A stretch of DNA of 64,000 nt, taken from positions 177,025-241,024 of the forward strand of contig JANWWZ010000003.1 in the NCBI GenBank assembly GCA_025057115.1, in the 5' to 3' direction. Numbering within the stretch: the first letter of the stretch is position 1; each line of letters begins with the position of its first letter. The notes below the pieces were generated by a model. The model was not told where the DNA came from. It did no database searches and worked only from the letters and a program-made list of their open reading frames with translations. The stretch comes from Bernardetiaceae bacterium. Lineage in GTDB: Bacteria > Bacteroidota > Bacteroidia > Cytophagales > Thermoflexibacteraceae. A program made the position numbers and the translations under genes. Below are positions 46,098-54,782 of the stretch, in pieces.

Positions 46098-46787
46098 ATG
46101 AAATATCAATGGCTAATTCTCAGCATTATCCTCAGTACAGAGCTACTGGCTCAAGTAGATTTTTTGCCACCAGATACCTTAGCAGTAGAACGGAATGCAC
46201 GTGTAACCATGGGTGTTTGTCTGGGCTGGGGACAAAGCCGCCTCTACGGCACCGACCTTGACCAGATCTCCACAGATGGAGCAGTGAGAAACGTGGGTAG
46301 TTGGATGGTAGGACTGCAAGCCATTACTTACACAGGCAAATACGGCAGGTTGCTACACGAAATAAATTTTTGGCAAGGAGGCGCACAGATTAAAAAACAA
46401 AACTTAGAAAATGCAGTCTTTCGAACTCATTTTTTGCAAATGATTCCTTTGGCTCCTGCGATAGAGTGGAAGAAAATTCAGTTGTATGCAGCCCCTTACG
46501 TAAGTACACTCCTTGATAGTTACATCGGTCAAAATAATGACAAAGACCGCAGCATTTTCGGCGACCCCGAAAACAACACAGAAACTGAAAAGTACTCGCA
46601 AAAATTCGATTATGGAATAATTGCAGCAATTGGACTAAGTTGGAAAAAGATGCTATTAAGTTGTCGTTACCAGCGCGGTTTTAATTCTATTTTTGACAAT
46701 GCTAATGTATTCACCTTTGGGCAAACGCAACCTGTGATCAATCTATATCATCAAGGTTGGCGTTTGATAGTAGGGTATAGGTTTTAA
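46098..46787 (+). CDS. Exported beta-barrel-like protein after the efflux operon
   Basis: 229 residues with a signal peptide (ending LLAQ). The mature part alternates hydrophobic and polar residues with aromatic-girdle-like strands (YGRLLHEINFWQGGAQI, GIIAAIGLSWKKMLLSCRYQ) and ends in the strand GWRLIVGYRF with a terminal Phe, the C-terminal signature of outer-membrane barrels. It resembles the PorT/OmpW-like small barrels. It lies 31 bases after the efflux channel, so it may be the fourth gene of that operon; no separate promoter is visible. Confidence 0.72.
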   Translation: MKYQWLILSIILSTELLAQVDFLPPDTLAVERNARVTMGVCLGWGQSRLYGTDLDQISTDGAVRNVGSWMVGLQAITYTGKYGRLLHEINFWQGGAQIKKQNLENAVFRTHFLQMIPLAPAIEWKKIQLYAAPYVSTLLDSYIGQNNDKDRSIFGDPENNTETEKYSQKFDYGIIAAIGLSWKKMLLSCRYQRGFNSIFDNANVFTFGQTQPVINLYHQGWRLIVGYRF

Positions 46788-46789
46788 GG

Positions 46790-47719
46790 CTAGGAACGCC
46801 CCTTTTGCTCTTGACCAGACAACAACTCCCGCAGAGCTTTCCCTAGTGTTGGGTAGCTAAAAACAAATCCCGATTGTTCTATTTTGGCAGAGCTTACTTT
46901 GCTACCCCCCAAAAGCATGCTCGCCATTTGACCAAAAACTATTTTGAGCGCAAAGGCGGGCACGTTAAAGGGCAGCACGGGACGGTGAAGCATGTTAGCT
47001 GCCGTTTTCACCATTTCTTCATTAGTAACTGGAAAGGGCGCTACCGCATTGTAAGTGCCTTTGATGGTAGGATTTTCCATTGCCCAGATAAACAGGCGGC
47101 AAAGATCATCTATGTGAATCCACGACATCCATTGCTTGCCGCTGCCTAAAGGTGCGCCTATGTAAAATTGAATAGGTTGCAATAACTTGGGCAACGCTCC
47201 TCCTTCTTTGCTAAGAACGATGCCAATGCGAAATTTTACCACGCGAATGCCGAGCTGATCGATTAAATCTGTTTCGGCTTCCCATGCTTGCACTACCCGC
47301 GCTAAAAAATCCTGTCCTGCAGGGGTGTTTTCTGTTAGCAAGCCTTGGCCAGTGTCCATTCCATAAAAACCGATAGCACTGGCAGCAATAAAAGTGCGCA
47401 CTTGATGAGCATTTTCACGCAATGCTTTAGCGAGCAAGGCAGTAGAATGAGTGCGACTTTCTAAAATTTCTTGTTTGCGCTTAGGCGTCCAGGGCTTATC
47501 AGCAACTCCTGCTCCTGCCAGATGTATGATGCAGTCAGTTTGGATGATAGCTTGAGGATCTATATCCTTTTTTTGGATATCCCATTTGTATTGTTTGATT
47601 CCTTTAGCATGGTTAGGGTAGCGCGTTAGCCAACTTACTTGATAGTTTTTTTCTATCAGCCAGTGCGTTAGCCGACGCCCAATCAGTCCACTGCCTCCAG
47701 TAATAAGCACGCGTTGCAT
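46790..47719 (-). CDS. TIGR01777 NAD(P)-dependent epimerase/oxidoreductase (YfcH-like)
   Basis: 309 residues. A Rossmann start (RVLITGGSGLIGRRLTHWLIEKN) with the SDR catalytic Tyr in IGFYGMDTGQGLLTE and the C-terminal DUF1731 domain (RPVLPFNVPAFALKIVFGQMAS, SAKIEQSGFVFSYP). These define the TIGR01777/SULA family, proposed to act in cell division or lipid metabolism; substrate unknown. It is the downstream neighbour of the M1 peptidase, behind that gene's terminator, and meets the barrel gene tail to tail. Confidence 0.9.
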   Translation of the reverse strand: MQRVLITGGSGLIGRRLTHWLIEKNYQVSWLTRYPNHAKGIKQYKWDIQKKDIDPQAIIQTDCIIHLAGAGVADKPWTPKRKQEILESRTHSTALLAKALRENAHQVRTFIAASAIGFYGMDTGQGLLTENTPAGQDFLARVVQAWEAETDLIDQLGIRVVKFRIGIVLSKEGGALPKLLQPIQFYIGAPLGSGKQWMSWIHIDDLCRLFIWAMENPTIKGTYNAVAPFPVTNEEMVKTAANMLHRPVLPFNVPAFALKIVFGQMASMLLGGSKVSSAKIEQSGFVFSYPTLGKALRELLSGQEQKGRS

Positions 47720-47727
47720 AAATAAAA

Positions 47728-47759
47728 AACCTTACAGGGGTATGAAATCCTGTAAGGTT
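47728..47759 (-). terminator. Rho-independent terminator of the M1 peptidase gene
   Basis: AACCTTACAGG (47728-47738) and CCTGTAAGGTT (47749-47759) form a perfect 11-bp stem; on the minus strand TTTTTTATTTATG follows. It lies 31 bases after the M1 stop. Confidence 0.9.
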
Positions 47760-47790
47760 AAACCTCTATGGACTTAGTTTTGTTTGCTGA

Positions 47791-50184
47791 CTAATTGCCC
47801 CCATTAGGAGAAGACTGATTTTCGCGGCGCGCACGCTGCATAGGGTTTTCTCCGCCTGTAGGGGCACCACGTCCCATTTGCCGCTGCTTAAAGATTTCAA
47901 ACCGCGTTGGCTGACTCTTGCGCGGGAAAAAGTTGTTTTCCATGTTGATATCTGCCGTTTCTTGGTAAGGGTCTAAATAAATTTGCTTGATTCGCTTATC
48001 GGTTTTGAACACTTTACTTACTTCCTTGTCATTTTTGCGCCAAATTTCTGCAGGAATGCGATGCATTTCGCGGCTGCCATCCTCAAACTCAAACTCTAAA
48101 ATGATGGGCATTACTAGCTCCCCATGGTTGCGGAAGTCAATTTGATAGTAAAAGCTCTTATCTTCCAGCAGTTTTTTCTCTTGCTCTCCTAAAGAGGATA
48201 GGTACCGTTGGTAGTTTTCCTGGTCGGATTTAGTTACCGCATACGGATCGTAGCTGTTGTAAAAGTCGTTCAAGGCGGGATTGGCTTCAGTGGCAGTTTG
48301 TTTGATATCGGTGCGGTTGCGAATGGTGCTTATATCTTCTCGTTCACCGCCTAGAGCTTTTGCGCGTGCAAAAGGTTTCTCTATTTCTGGATTTCCTGTA
48401 GAAGGCACTGCCTCTATGACGTTTTCGATGGAAATATCGCAATAATCAGTAGTAAAGAACCAGCCGCGCCAGAACCAGTCTAAGTCAATTCCAGAGGCAT
48501 CTTCCATAGTACGGAAAAAATCTGCAGGAGTAGGATGTTTGAATGCCCAGCGTCGCGCATATTCTTTGAATGCATAATCAAACAGCTCGCGTCCCATGAT
48601 AGTTTCGCGGAGGATATTCAAGGCAGTAGCCGCTTTTGCGTAAGCATTTGCCCCCAGGTTTTGAATGGACTCGGAATTAGTCATGATAGGCTCAAGGGTA
48701 TTGGGGTCTGATTTCATGTAATCGACAATGTAGCGAGCTGGTCCGCGCCGCGAAGGATAGTTGCGTTCCCATTCTTGTTCGGCTAAGTATTGTACAAAGG
48801 TGTTAAGTCCTTCGTCCATCCACGTCCATTGGCGCTCATCGGAGTTAATAATCATGGGGAAAAAGTTGTGCCCCACTTCGTGGATGATCACGCTTATCAT
48901 ACCGTACTTAATGCGTTCGGAGTAGGTGCCGTCTTTTTCTGGTCTGCCGTAGTTAAAGCAAATCATGGGATATTCCATTCCGTTTTCAGCATCTACGGAA
49001 ATGGCTACTGGATAAGGATAGTCGATGGTGTATTTTGAATAGACGCGCAAAGTGTGTGCGACTACTTCAGTGGAATACTGCCCCCACAAGGGGTTGCCTT
49101 CCTTTGGATAGTAAGACATGGCCATTACAGTGCGCCCGCCGATATTAACTCCCATGGCATCCCATATAAATTTACGCGAGCTTGTCCAGGCGAAGTCGCG
49201 CACATTTTGAGCGTAGTAAATCCATGTTTTAGTTTCTTTAGAACGGCTTTTTTCGCGGGCAATGGCTTCTTCTTGGGTAGCAATTACAACTGGTTTGTTG
49301 GATTTTTTGGCTTGCTCCCATCGGCGGAGTTGTTCAGGGGTAAGCACTTGGGCATAGTTCTGGCACTCTCCCGTAGCTCCTACAATGTGATCTGCTGGAA
49401 CGGTAATGGCAACGCGGTAATTTCCAAAGGGAAGGGTAAATTCACCTTGTCCTAAAAATTGCTTGTGTTGCCAGCCATTGTAGTCATCGTACACAGCCAT
49501 GCGAGGAAACCACTGAGTAATAGCGTAAATCCAGTTGCCATCTTCGGGGAAGAAATCAGCTCCTCCTCGGGAACCTGCGCGCAAGGCGGGATTTTTTCGG
49601 TCGTTGATGTTGTAGTACCAACCAATGGCTAGTTTGAAGTTCTCACCTTTTCTCAAAGGACGCGGCAAATCTACGCGCATCATCGTTTTGACAATAGTGT
49701 AAGGCAGTGGTCGGTTAGTAGTAGCATCGCGCACGTATTGAATTTTATGCCCTCCGTCAAAACTGCGGTCAAACATGGCTTGCAATTCGCTACCGCTCAT
49801 GCGCTCTTCAATTTTTCCAGTAGCAGTTTTATAAGTGTCTGATTCTCTGTCCAAAATGTTTTGGTCCAGCTGCAACCAAAGGTAAGTAAGCGGGTCGGGT
49901 GAATTGTTGTAGTAGGTAATTACTTCATCGCCGGTGATGCGCTGAATTTCGTCATCTAATCGCACTTTAATATCGTAGTCAGCGCGTTGCTGCCAGTAGT
50001 TGTATCCTGGCGCACCCGAAGCAGTGCGATAGGAGTTAGGCGTGGGCAATAGAGTGCCTAACTGAGCAAATTTTTCTGCTGCTCTGTTTACATAATCGGC
50101 TTTGCGCGGCGTTTGTGCGTAAGCACTACTGCATAGAGTTACCAGCAGTGCGAAATGACTTAACAATAAGAGTTTGGGGTTCAT
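47791..50184 (-). CDS. M1-family metallopeptidase
   Basis: 797 residues from the ATG at 50184, which begins a signal peptide ending AYAQ. The zinc site is HEVGH (residues 435-439) with the third ligand Glu458, and the substrate-binding motif reads NGMEYP in place of GAMEN, as in the gluzincin subgroup common in Bacteroidota. A long C-terminal half and a Pro/Gln-rich tail (MQRARRENQSSPNGGN) follow. A secreted or outer-membrane-associated aminopeptidase; exact specificity unknown. It is preceded 22 bases upstream by the HupE/UreJ-like gene and probably cotranscribed with it. Confidence 0.93.
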   Translation of the reverse strand: MNPKLLLLSHFALLVTLCSSAYAQTPRKADYVNRAAEKFAQLGTLLPTPNSYRTASGAPGYNYWQQRADYDIKVRLDDEIQRITGDEVITYYNNSPDPLTYLWLQLDQNILDRESDTYKTATGKIEERMSGSELQAMFDRSFDGGHKIQYVRDATTNRPLPYTIVKTMMRVDLPRPLRKGENFKLAIGWYYNINDRKNPALRAGSRGGADFFPEDGNWIYAITQWFPRMAVYDDYNGWQHKQFLGQGEFTLPFGNYRVAITVPADHIVGATGECQNYAQVLTPEQLRRWEQAKKSNKPVVIATQEEAIAREKSRSKETKTWIYYAQNVRDFAWTSSRKFIWDAMGVNIGGRTVMAMSYYPKEGNPLWGQYSTEVVAHTLRVYSKYTIDYPYPVAISVDAENGMEYPMICFNYGRPEKDGTYSERIKYGMISVIIHEVGHNFFPMIINSDERQWTWMDEGLNTFVQYLAEQEWERNYPSRRGPARYIVDYMKSDPNTLEPIMTNSESIQNLGANAYAKAATALNILRETIMGRELFDYAFKEYARRWAFKHPTPADFFRTMEDASGIDLDWFWRGWFFTTDYCDISIENVIEAVPSTGNPEIEKPFARAKALGGEREDISTIRNRTDIKQTATEANPALNDFYNSYDPYAVTKSDQENYQRYLSSLGEQEKKLLEDKSFYYQIDFRNHGELVMPIILEFEFEDGSREMHRIPAEIWRKNDKEVSKVFKTDKRIKQIYLDPYQETADINMENNFFPRKSQPTRFEIFKQRQMGRGAPTGGENPMQRARRENQSSPNGGN

Positions 50185-50206
50185 AGTGCAATACACGTTA
50201 GGAAGG

Positions 50207-50800
50207 TCAGAAAATCCAGTTTTTTTGTATTAGTGTGATTGATATGCCCAGCACAATGCCGGAAATGATCAAATTCCACTCGCGGGGTTTGCTACCTAGC
50301 AAGTTAATTCCAATGCTTGAAATTAACAATACGACAATAACAATTACCAATTGTCCAATTTCTAACCCTACGTTAAAAGCCAGCAGGGGCAAAACGATAT
50401 TAGCCTGTTTCCCCAGCATGCTTCTCAAAAAGTTGGAAAATCCCAGACCGTGTACCAAACCAAACACAGCCGCTGCCAAATAGCGGTAAATCATTGGCTG
50501 GGACTTGTTTTGCTTGGTATTATTTGCAGGAACAGCAAAGTTGAAAAGGCAAGTGATGGCAATTGTAACAGGTATGAGAAACTCGATCACGTTAGTTGGG
50601 AAGGTTATCACTTTTAAAGTTGCTAGTGCTAAGGTAATGGAGTGACCAATAGTAAAAGCCGTAACCAGAATTAGAATTTTTTTCCATTCGCTCCAGCGAT
50701 AAATAGCACACAAGGCAGTAATGAATAAAATGTGGTCATAGGCATTAAGGTCTGAAATGTGCCTGAACCCCTCTACAAGGTAAAGCTGAAAATCTGACAT
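50207..50800 (-). CDS. HupE/UreJ-2 family membrane protein
   Basis: 197 residues from the ATG at 50800 (the ORF is open 37 codons more, without support). It has six to seven membrane segments and the family motif HISDLNAYDHILFITALC, followed by AFTIGHSITLALATL and VFGLVHGLGFSNFL, whose histidines may bind nickel or cobalt. HupE/UreJ proteins are thought to be metal permeases. No hydrogenase or urease is nearby; the gene is instead linked to an M1 metalloprotease. Confidence 0.85.
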   Translation of the reverse strand: MSDFQLYLVEGFRHISDLNAYDHILFITALCAIYRWSEWKKILILVTAFTIGHSITLALATLKVITFPTNVIEFLIPVTIAITCLFNFAVPANNTKQNKSQPMIYRYLAAAVFGLVHGLGFSNFLRSMLGKQANIVLPLLAFNVGLEIGQLVIVIVVLLISSIGINLLGSKPREWNLIISGIVLGISITLIQKNWIF

Positions 50801-51071
50801 AAACGTAAACCTACCGAACAAATATAACAAAAGCAAGGTTAGGATGAAATTTGACTCAAGTGGCAAAGTTGAGAGTTTATTTTCTTGTTTTTCTACCAAG
50901 ATAAAGCTCAAACCTCTTCAAAGTTTTAACCGCATTTGTTTCTAACCACTAACAAAAACATTGACTTGCGGCTTTTTCTTGCCTTGAAAGTTTTTTCTTT
51001 GATTTTGAAAACAGAGAGAATTTTCTGGGGTTAGTATGGCGTTAGGGTTAAATGAACGAAGTTTCAATTTT

Positions 51072-52049
51072 TCATTTTTGTTCTTGGTGAAAGAACCATG
51101 GCACTGTTTCAGCAAGTCCTCTTTGGAGGCAGTGAGTGGGTTGATAGTTTAAAAATTTTTTTGCAAGGGTAATGTCTGCCAGTGAGAAACGAATGTCTCC
51201 AGGGCGAGGTGCTGCATAGATCGGTTCAATTTCAATTGCTCTGGGATCGTATAAGGCAACCGCTTGCCGGATGGCATAAAAAAGCTCATTTACGGATGTG
51301 CTACTGCCGCATGCAATGTTATAGCATTTTCCCGTTGCTTGGTAAGGAGCTAGAAGGGCTTTTATATTGGCTTGGACGGCGTTTTCTACATGCGTAAAAT
51401 CGCGGGCTTGGTTGCCATCGCCAAAAATCACAGGTCTTTTGCCTTCTTTGAGAAGATTGATAAAGCGAGGCACTACAGCGGCATACTCTCCGTAAGGATT
51501 TTGTCGCTTGCCAAAAACATTAAAGTATCGCAGTCCTATGCAAGGCAATTGATGCAATCTTTGATATACACTTGCATATAGCTCGTTGGTGTATTTGCTT
51601 ACTGCATAAGGCGAAAGCAAATTTCCTGTTCGGCTTTCTACTTTAGGTGATTCTTCTAAATCTCCATAAACTGATGAACTAGAAGCATACACAAGCCTTT
51701 TGACACCCACTTGCCGTGCTGCCTCTAACACGTTGAGAAACCCTGATACATTGACTTGATTGGTGGTATGAGGGTCTTCAATAGAACGCGGCACGGAACC
51801 CAAGGCTGCCTGATGCAGCACATAGTCAGCACCTTTGAATGTCTTTAAACAGGTAGAAAATTGACATATATCGCCTTCCACAAAATGAAAATTGGGATGG
51901 TTAGCAAAATGGGCAATATTTGCTAAACTACCTGTAGAAAGGTTGTCTAAACAAATCACAATGGCTTCTTCTTCTAGCAAGCGTTGGCAGAGATGACTGC
52001 CAATGAATCCCGCCCCGCCTGTAACGACGATAGTAGCACCTTTGAGCAT
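51072..52049 (-). CDS. UDP-N-acetylglucosamine 4-epimerase-like SDR (WbpP-type)
   Basis: 325 residues from the ATG at 52049. An extended-SDR sugar epimerase: NAD loop TGGAGFIGSHLCQRL, ALGSVPRSIEDP, the SSSVYGD plus YAVSKY catalytic pair and YFNVFGKRQNPYGEYAAVVP. The last stretches are characteristic of WbpP/Gne enzymes that interconvert UDP-GlcNAc and UDP-GalNAc for surface polysaccharides. No other polysaccharide gene is adjacent; the tRNA nucleotidyltransferase gene is four bases upstream, so both may be on one transcript. Confidence 0.9.
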   Translation of the reverse strand: MLKGATIVVTGGAGFIGSHLCQRLLEEEAIVICLDNLSTGSLANIAHFANHPNFHFVEGDICQFSTCLKTFKGADYVLHQAALGSVPRSIEDPHTTNQVNVSGFLNVLEAARQVGVKRLVYASSSSVYGDLEESPKVESRTGNLLSPYAVSKYTNELYASVYQRLHQLPCIGLRYFNVFGKRQNPYGEYAAVVPRFINLLKEGKRPVIFGDGNQARDFTHVENAVQANIKALLAPYQATGKCYNIACGSSTSVNELFYAIRQAVALYDPRAIEIEPIYAAPRPGDIRFSLADITLAKKFLNYQPTHCLQRGLAETVPWFFHQEQK

Positions 52050-52053
52050 GCAG

Positions 52054-53496
52054 CTAAATGAGTAACTTAACAGGCTGATAACCAAGCGTTTTTCCTACTT
52101 CTATCATATAAGGGTAAGCCTCTTCCAATTGGTTGCGAATTTTGCCGTCTAAAATGGCTTCGCGCACCTGGGTTTTGATTTGTCCAACGGCTTTGCAGGG
52201 AGAAAGTCCAAACGTTTCCATGATCATTTCGCCTGTAATAACGGGTTGGAAATTGCGAATATGATCGCGCGCTTCTACTTCTGCAATTTTTTTCTCTACT
52301 AGGTCAAAATTTTGTGAGAATTTTTTTGCTTTTTCAACATCACTGGAAGTAATATCAGCACGGCAAAGTTTCATGAGGCTATCGAGGTCATCACCTGCTT
52401 CGAAAATTAGTCTTCGGATAGCCGAGTCAGTAACCGTTTCTTTCACCAGTGCAATGGGTCGCAAATGCAATCGGACAAGTTTTTGCACAAATTTCATTTT
52501 CTCATTTAAGGGGAGTTTAAGACGGCGGAAAATTTCTGGCACCATGCGCGCCCCCATTTCTTCATGCCCGTGGAAAGTCCATCCTTGTTTAGGATGGTAG
52601 CGCTTGGTGAGGGGTTTAGCAATATCGTGCAGTAGAGCAGCCCAGCGTAGCCATAGGTCATCAGTATAGGCGCAGATGTTGTCTAGCACCTTAAGGGTGT
52701 GGTAGAAATTGTCCTTGTGAGCGTGTCCTTCAATAGTTTCTACCCCGTGCAAATCTGCTAATTCAGGAAAAAATTGGCGCAAAAGCCCGCTGGAAAACAG
52801 CAATCTAAAGCCATAGGAAGGCTTAGGGCAAAGGATGATTTTATTTAGTTCATCGGTGATGCGTTCTACAGAAACGATGTTGATTCGCTCTTTGTTGTTG
52901 AGGATAGCTCGAAAAGTATCAGGGTCGATATCAAAGTTTAATTCAGTAGCAAAGCGAATAGCGCGCATCATGCGCAGCGGGTCGTCAGAGAAAGTAAGGT
53001 TGGGATCTAAAGGCGTTTTGATAATTTTACGCCTCAAGTCGCCTTGTCCATCGAAGGGGTCGATCAGGCAGCCAAAATTATCTTGGTTAAGGCTGATTGC
53101 CATGGCATTAATGGTGAAATCTCGTCGGTGTTGGTCATCTTCCAAGCTGCCCTCTTCTACAATAGGTTTGCGCGAATCTGCGCGGTAGGATTCTTTTCGT
53201 GCTCCTACAAATTCTAAAGTCATCTCGGGGGTTTGGATCATTGCAGTGCCAAAATTTTTGTACACTGCTAGCTTTATGGGCTGTCGGTAGAATTTTTCGA
53301 GTTTAGCAGCTACTTGCTCTGCCCAGCGAATGCCACTGCCTAAGCAAACGAAGTCTACATCAGGTTTGCGCTGGCGTTTCAGCAGCAGGTCGCGAACATA
53401 TCCTCCTACAATGTAAGCTGATATGCCTAGTTCATAAGCTGCCTCGGCTACCTGCATGAAAACAGGCTGTTGGCGTACATGTTCAGCAAAGTTCAT
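52054..53496 (-). CDS. cca: tRNA nucleotidyltransferase / poly(A) polymerase with HD domain
   Basis: 480 residues from the ATG at 53496; the longer ORF reading is not supported, since the family motif begins soon after this start. The class II nucleotidyltransferase core has GGYVRDLLL and the DVDFV acid pair, FTINAMAISLNQDNFGCLIDPFDG, and DPLRMMRAIRFA. An HD domain follows (LRWAALLHDIAKPL, HEEMGARM). It adds or repairs the 3' CCA of tRNA; the HD domain may give phosphohydrolase activity. It is 13 bases after murB. Confidence 0.95.
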   Translation of the reverse strand: MNFAEHVRQQPVFMQVAEAAYELGISAYIVGGYVRDLLLKRQRKPDVDFVCLGSGIRWAEQVAAKLEKFYRQPIKLAVYKNFGTAMIQTPEMTLEFVGARKESYRADSRKPIVEEGSLEDDQHRRDFTINAMAISLNQDNFGCLIDPFDGQGDLRRKIIKTPLDPNLTFSDDPLRMMRAIRFATELNFDIDPDTFRAILNNKERINIVSVERITDELNKIILCPKPSYGFRLLFSSGLLRQFFPELADLHGVETIEGHAHKDNFYHTLKVLDNICAYTDDLWLRWAALLHDIAKPLTKRYHPKQGWTFHGHEEMGARMVPEIFRRLKLPLNEKMKFVQKLVRLHLRPIALVKETVTDSAIRRLIFEAGDDLDSLMKLCRADITSSDVEKAKKFSQNFDLVEKKIAEVEARDHIRNFQPVITGEMIMETFGLSPCKAVGQIKTQVREAILDGKIRNQLEEAYPYMIEVGKTLGYQPVKLLI

Positions 53497-53509
53497 GTGC
53501 AAAATTACA

Positions 53510-54532
53510 CTAAAACACTTGCACTTCAGGTTCAAGCCATAGGTTGAACTTTTCTGCCACCGAGGCTCTGATCTGCTCAGCGAGTTGCCAGATTTCCGCT
53601 CCGCTTGCACCGCCGTAATTGACCACCACTAGGGCTTGGCGGTCATAAGTGCCTACCTTTCCTATTCGCTTGCCTTTCCATCCACATTGCTCGATGAGCC
53701 ATCCCGCTGCTAACTTTACTTTTCCAGGCTTTTCAGAGGGATAGAAAGGCATATGGGGATAAAGAGATTTTAAAAAAGTGGCTTGCTCCTGTGGTACTTC
53801 AGGGTTTTTGAAGAAACTACCTGCGTTACCTAACCGAGTAGGACAAGGCAGCTTGCTTTGGCGAATGTGGATGATGGCACGGCTTACATCCCAAATAGTA
53901 GGTTGGGTAATGCCCATTTCTGCTAAAGTTTGCTTTACATTGCCATAGGAAATGTTAATGCGCGGCTCTTGAAACAACTGAAAAGTTACCGACGTGATGA
54001 TATATTTTCCTTTCACTTGCCGTTTAAAAATGCTATCTCTATAGCCAAATTGACAATCTTGCTTGCTGAAAACGCAAAGTTTTCCACTTGTTATATCTAC
54101 TGCCTCCAGTTGGTAGAAGACATCTTTAAGCTCTACTCCATACGCACCAATGTTTTGAACAGGAGCAGCGCCTACTGTGCCAGGAATGAGTGAAAGATTT
54201 TCTACTCCTGCCCAGTGGTTGGCAAGGCAAGTTTGCACAAACTGATGCCAGTTTTCTCCTGCTGCTGCTTGAATGTAGTAAAATTGCGAGTCCTTGCCAA
54301 GAAATTTGATTCCTTTCAAATTGATTTTCAGAACTAAACCTTCAAAGTGGCGCGTGAAAAGCACATTGCTTCCTTCACCCAGCACTAACAAGGGCAAATT
54401 TTTCACTTCTGGTAGTTGCAAGACTGCTCGGAGAGCTTCTAATGAACTCACCTCCATAAAGTAGCGTGCCTTCGCTTCAACACCAAAAGTATTAAGCGAC
54501 TTTAAGGAGTAATTAGCAAGTAACTCGCCCAC
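53510..54532 (-). CDS. murB: UDP-N-acetylenolpyruvoylglucosamine reductase MurB
   Basis: 340 residues from a GTG at 54532, which fits the family's usual short lead before NYSLKSLNTFGVEAKARYF; a longer TTG reading exists (54583). FAD motifs GEGSNVLF and SLIPGTVGAAPVQNIGAYG are present, with the catalytic Ser in GSFFKNP and the C-terminal Glu in EPEVQVF. It is a type I MurB with the extra insertion. It makes UDP-MurNAc for peptidoglycan in the cytosol. Likely cotranscribed with cca and the epimerase. Confidence 0.95.
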   Translation of the reverse strand: MGELLANYSLKSLNTFGVEAKARYFMEVSSLEALRAVLQLPEVKNLPLLVLGEGSNVLFTRHFEGLVLKINLKGIKFLGKDSQFYYIQAAAGENWHQFVQTCLANHWAGVENLSLIPGTVGAAPVQNIGAYGVELKDVFYQLEAVDITSGKLCVFSKQDCQFGYRDSIFKRQVKGKYIITSVTFQLFQEPRINISYGNVKQTLAEMGITQPTIWDVSRAIIHIRQSKLPCPTRLGNAGSFFKNPEVPQEQATFLKSLYPHMPFYPSEKPGKVKLAAGWLIEQCGWKGKRIGKVGTYDRQALVVVNYGGASGAEIWQLAEQIRASVAEKFNLWLEPEVQVF

Positions 54533-54683
54533 GAAAGAAACTTTTACAACAATTTTGCAAGACAAAAAATTGCTAAGGTGCAAAACTACTACCCTCGGCA
54601 GAATTATTCACGCATGGGCTTGGTAGAAGTTACAAGCAGAAAAAACTGCTTTTTGTTAAATGAAAGCGATGGAACTAAAAAAT

Positions 54684-54780
54684 AAGTTGCAAGTTGATCA
54701 AAATAGTTGCAAGTAGCAATTTTTATAGCAAGCTACCCAACGAACAGTGCAATTTTGGCAAAAAATTATAACTTGCAAGT
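54684..54780. repeat. Three TTGCAAGT repeats upstream of the helicase gene
   Basis: AGTTGCAAGTTGAT at 54685-54698, AGTTGCAAGTAGC at 54705-54717 and ACTTGCAAGTTGATGG at 54771-54786. The core ACTTGCAAGT (54771-54780) is a perfect 10-base palindrome; the other two are one mismatch from it. The last copy abuts the ATG at 54783. The layout suggests binding sites for a regulator of the helicase gene. Confidence 0.5.
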
Positions 54781-54782
54781 TG

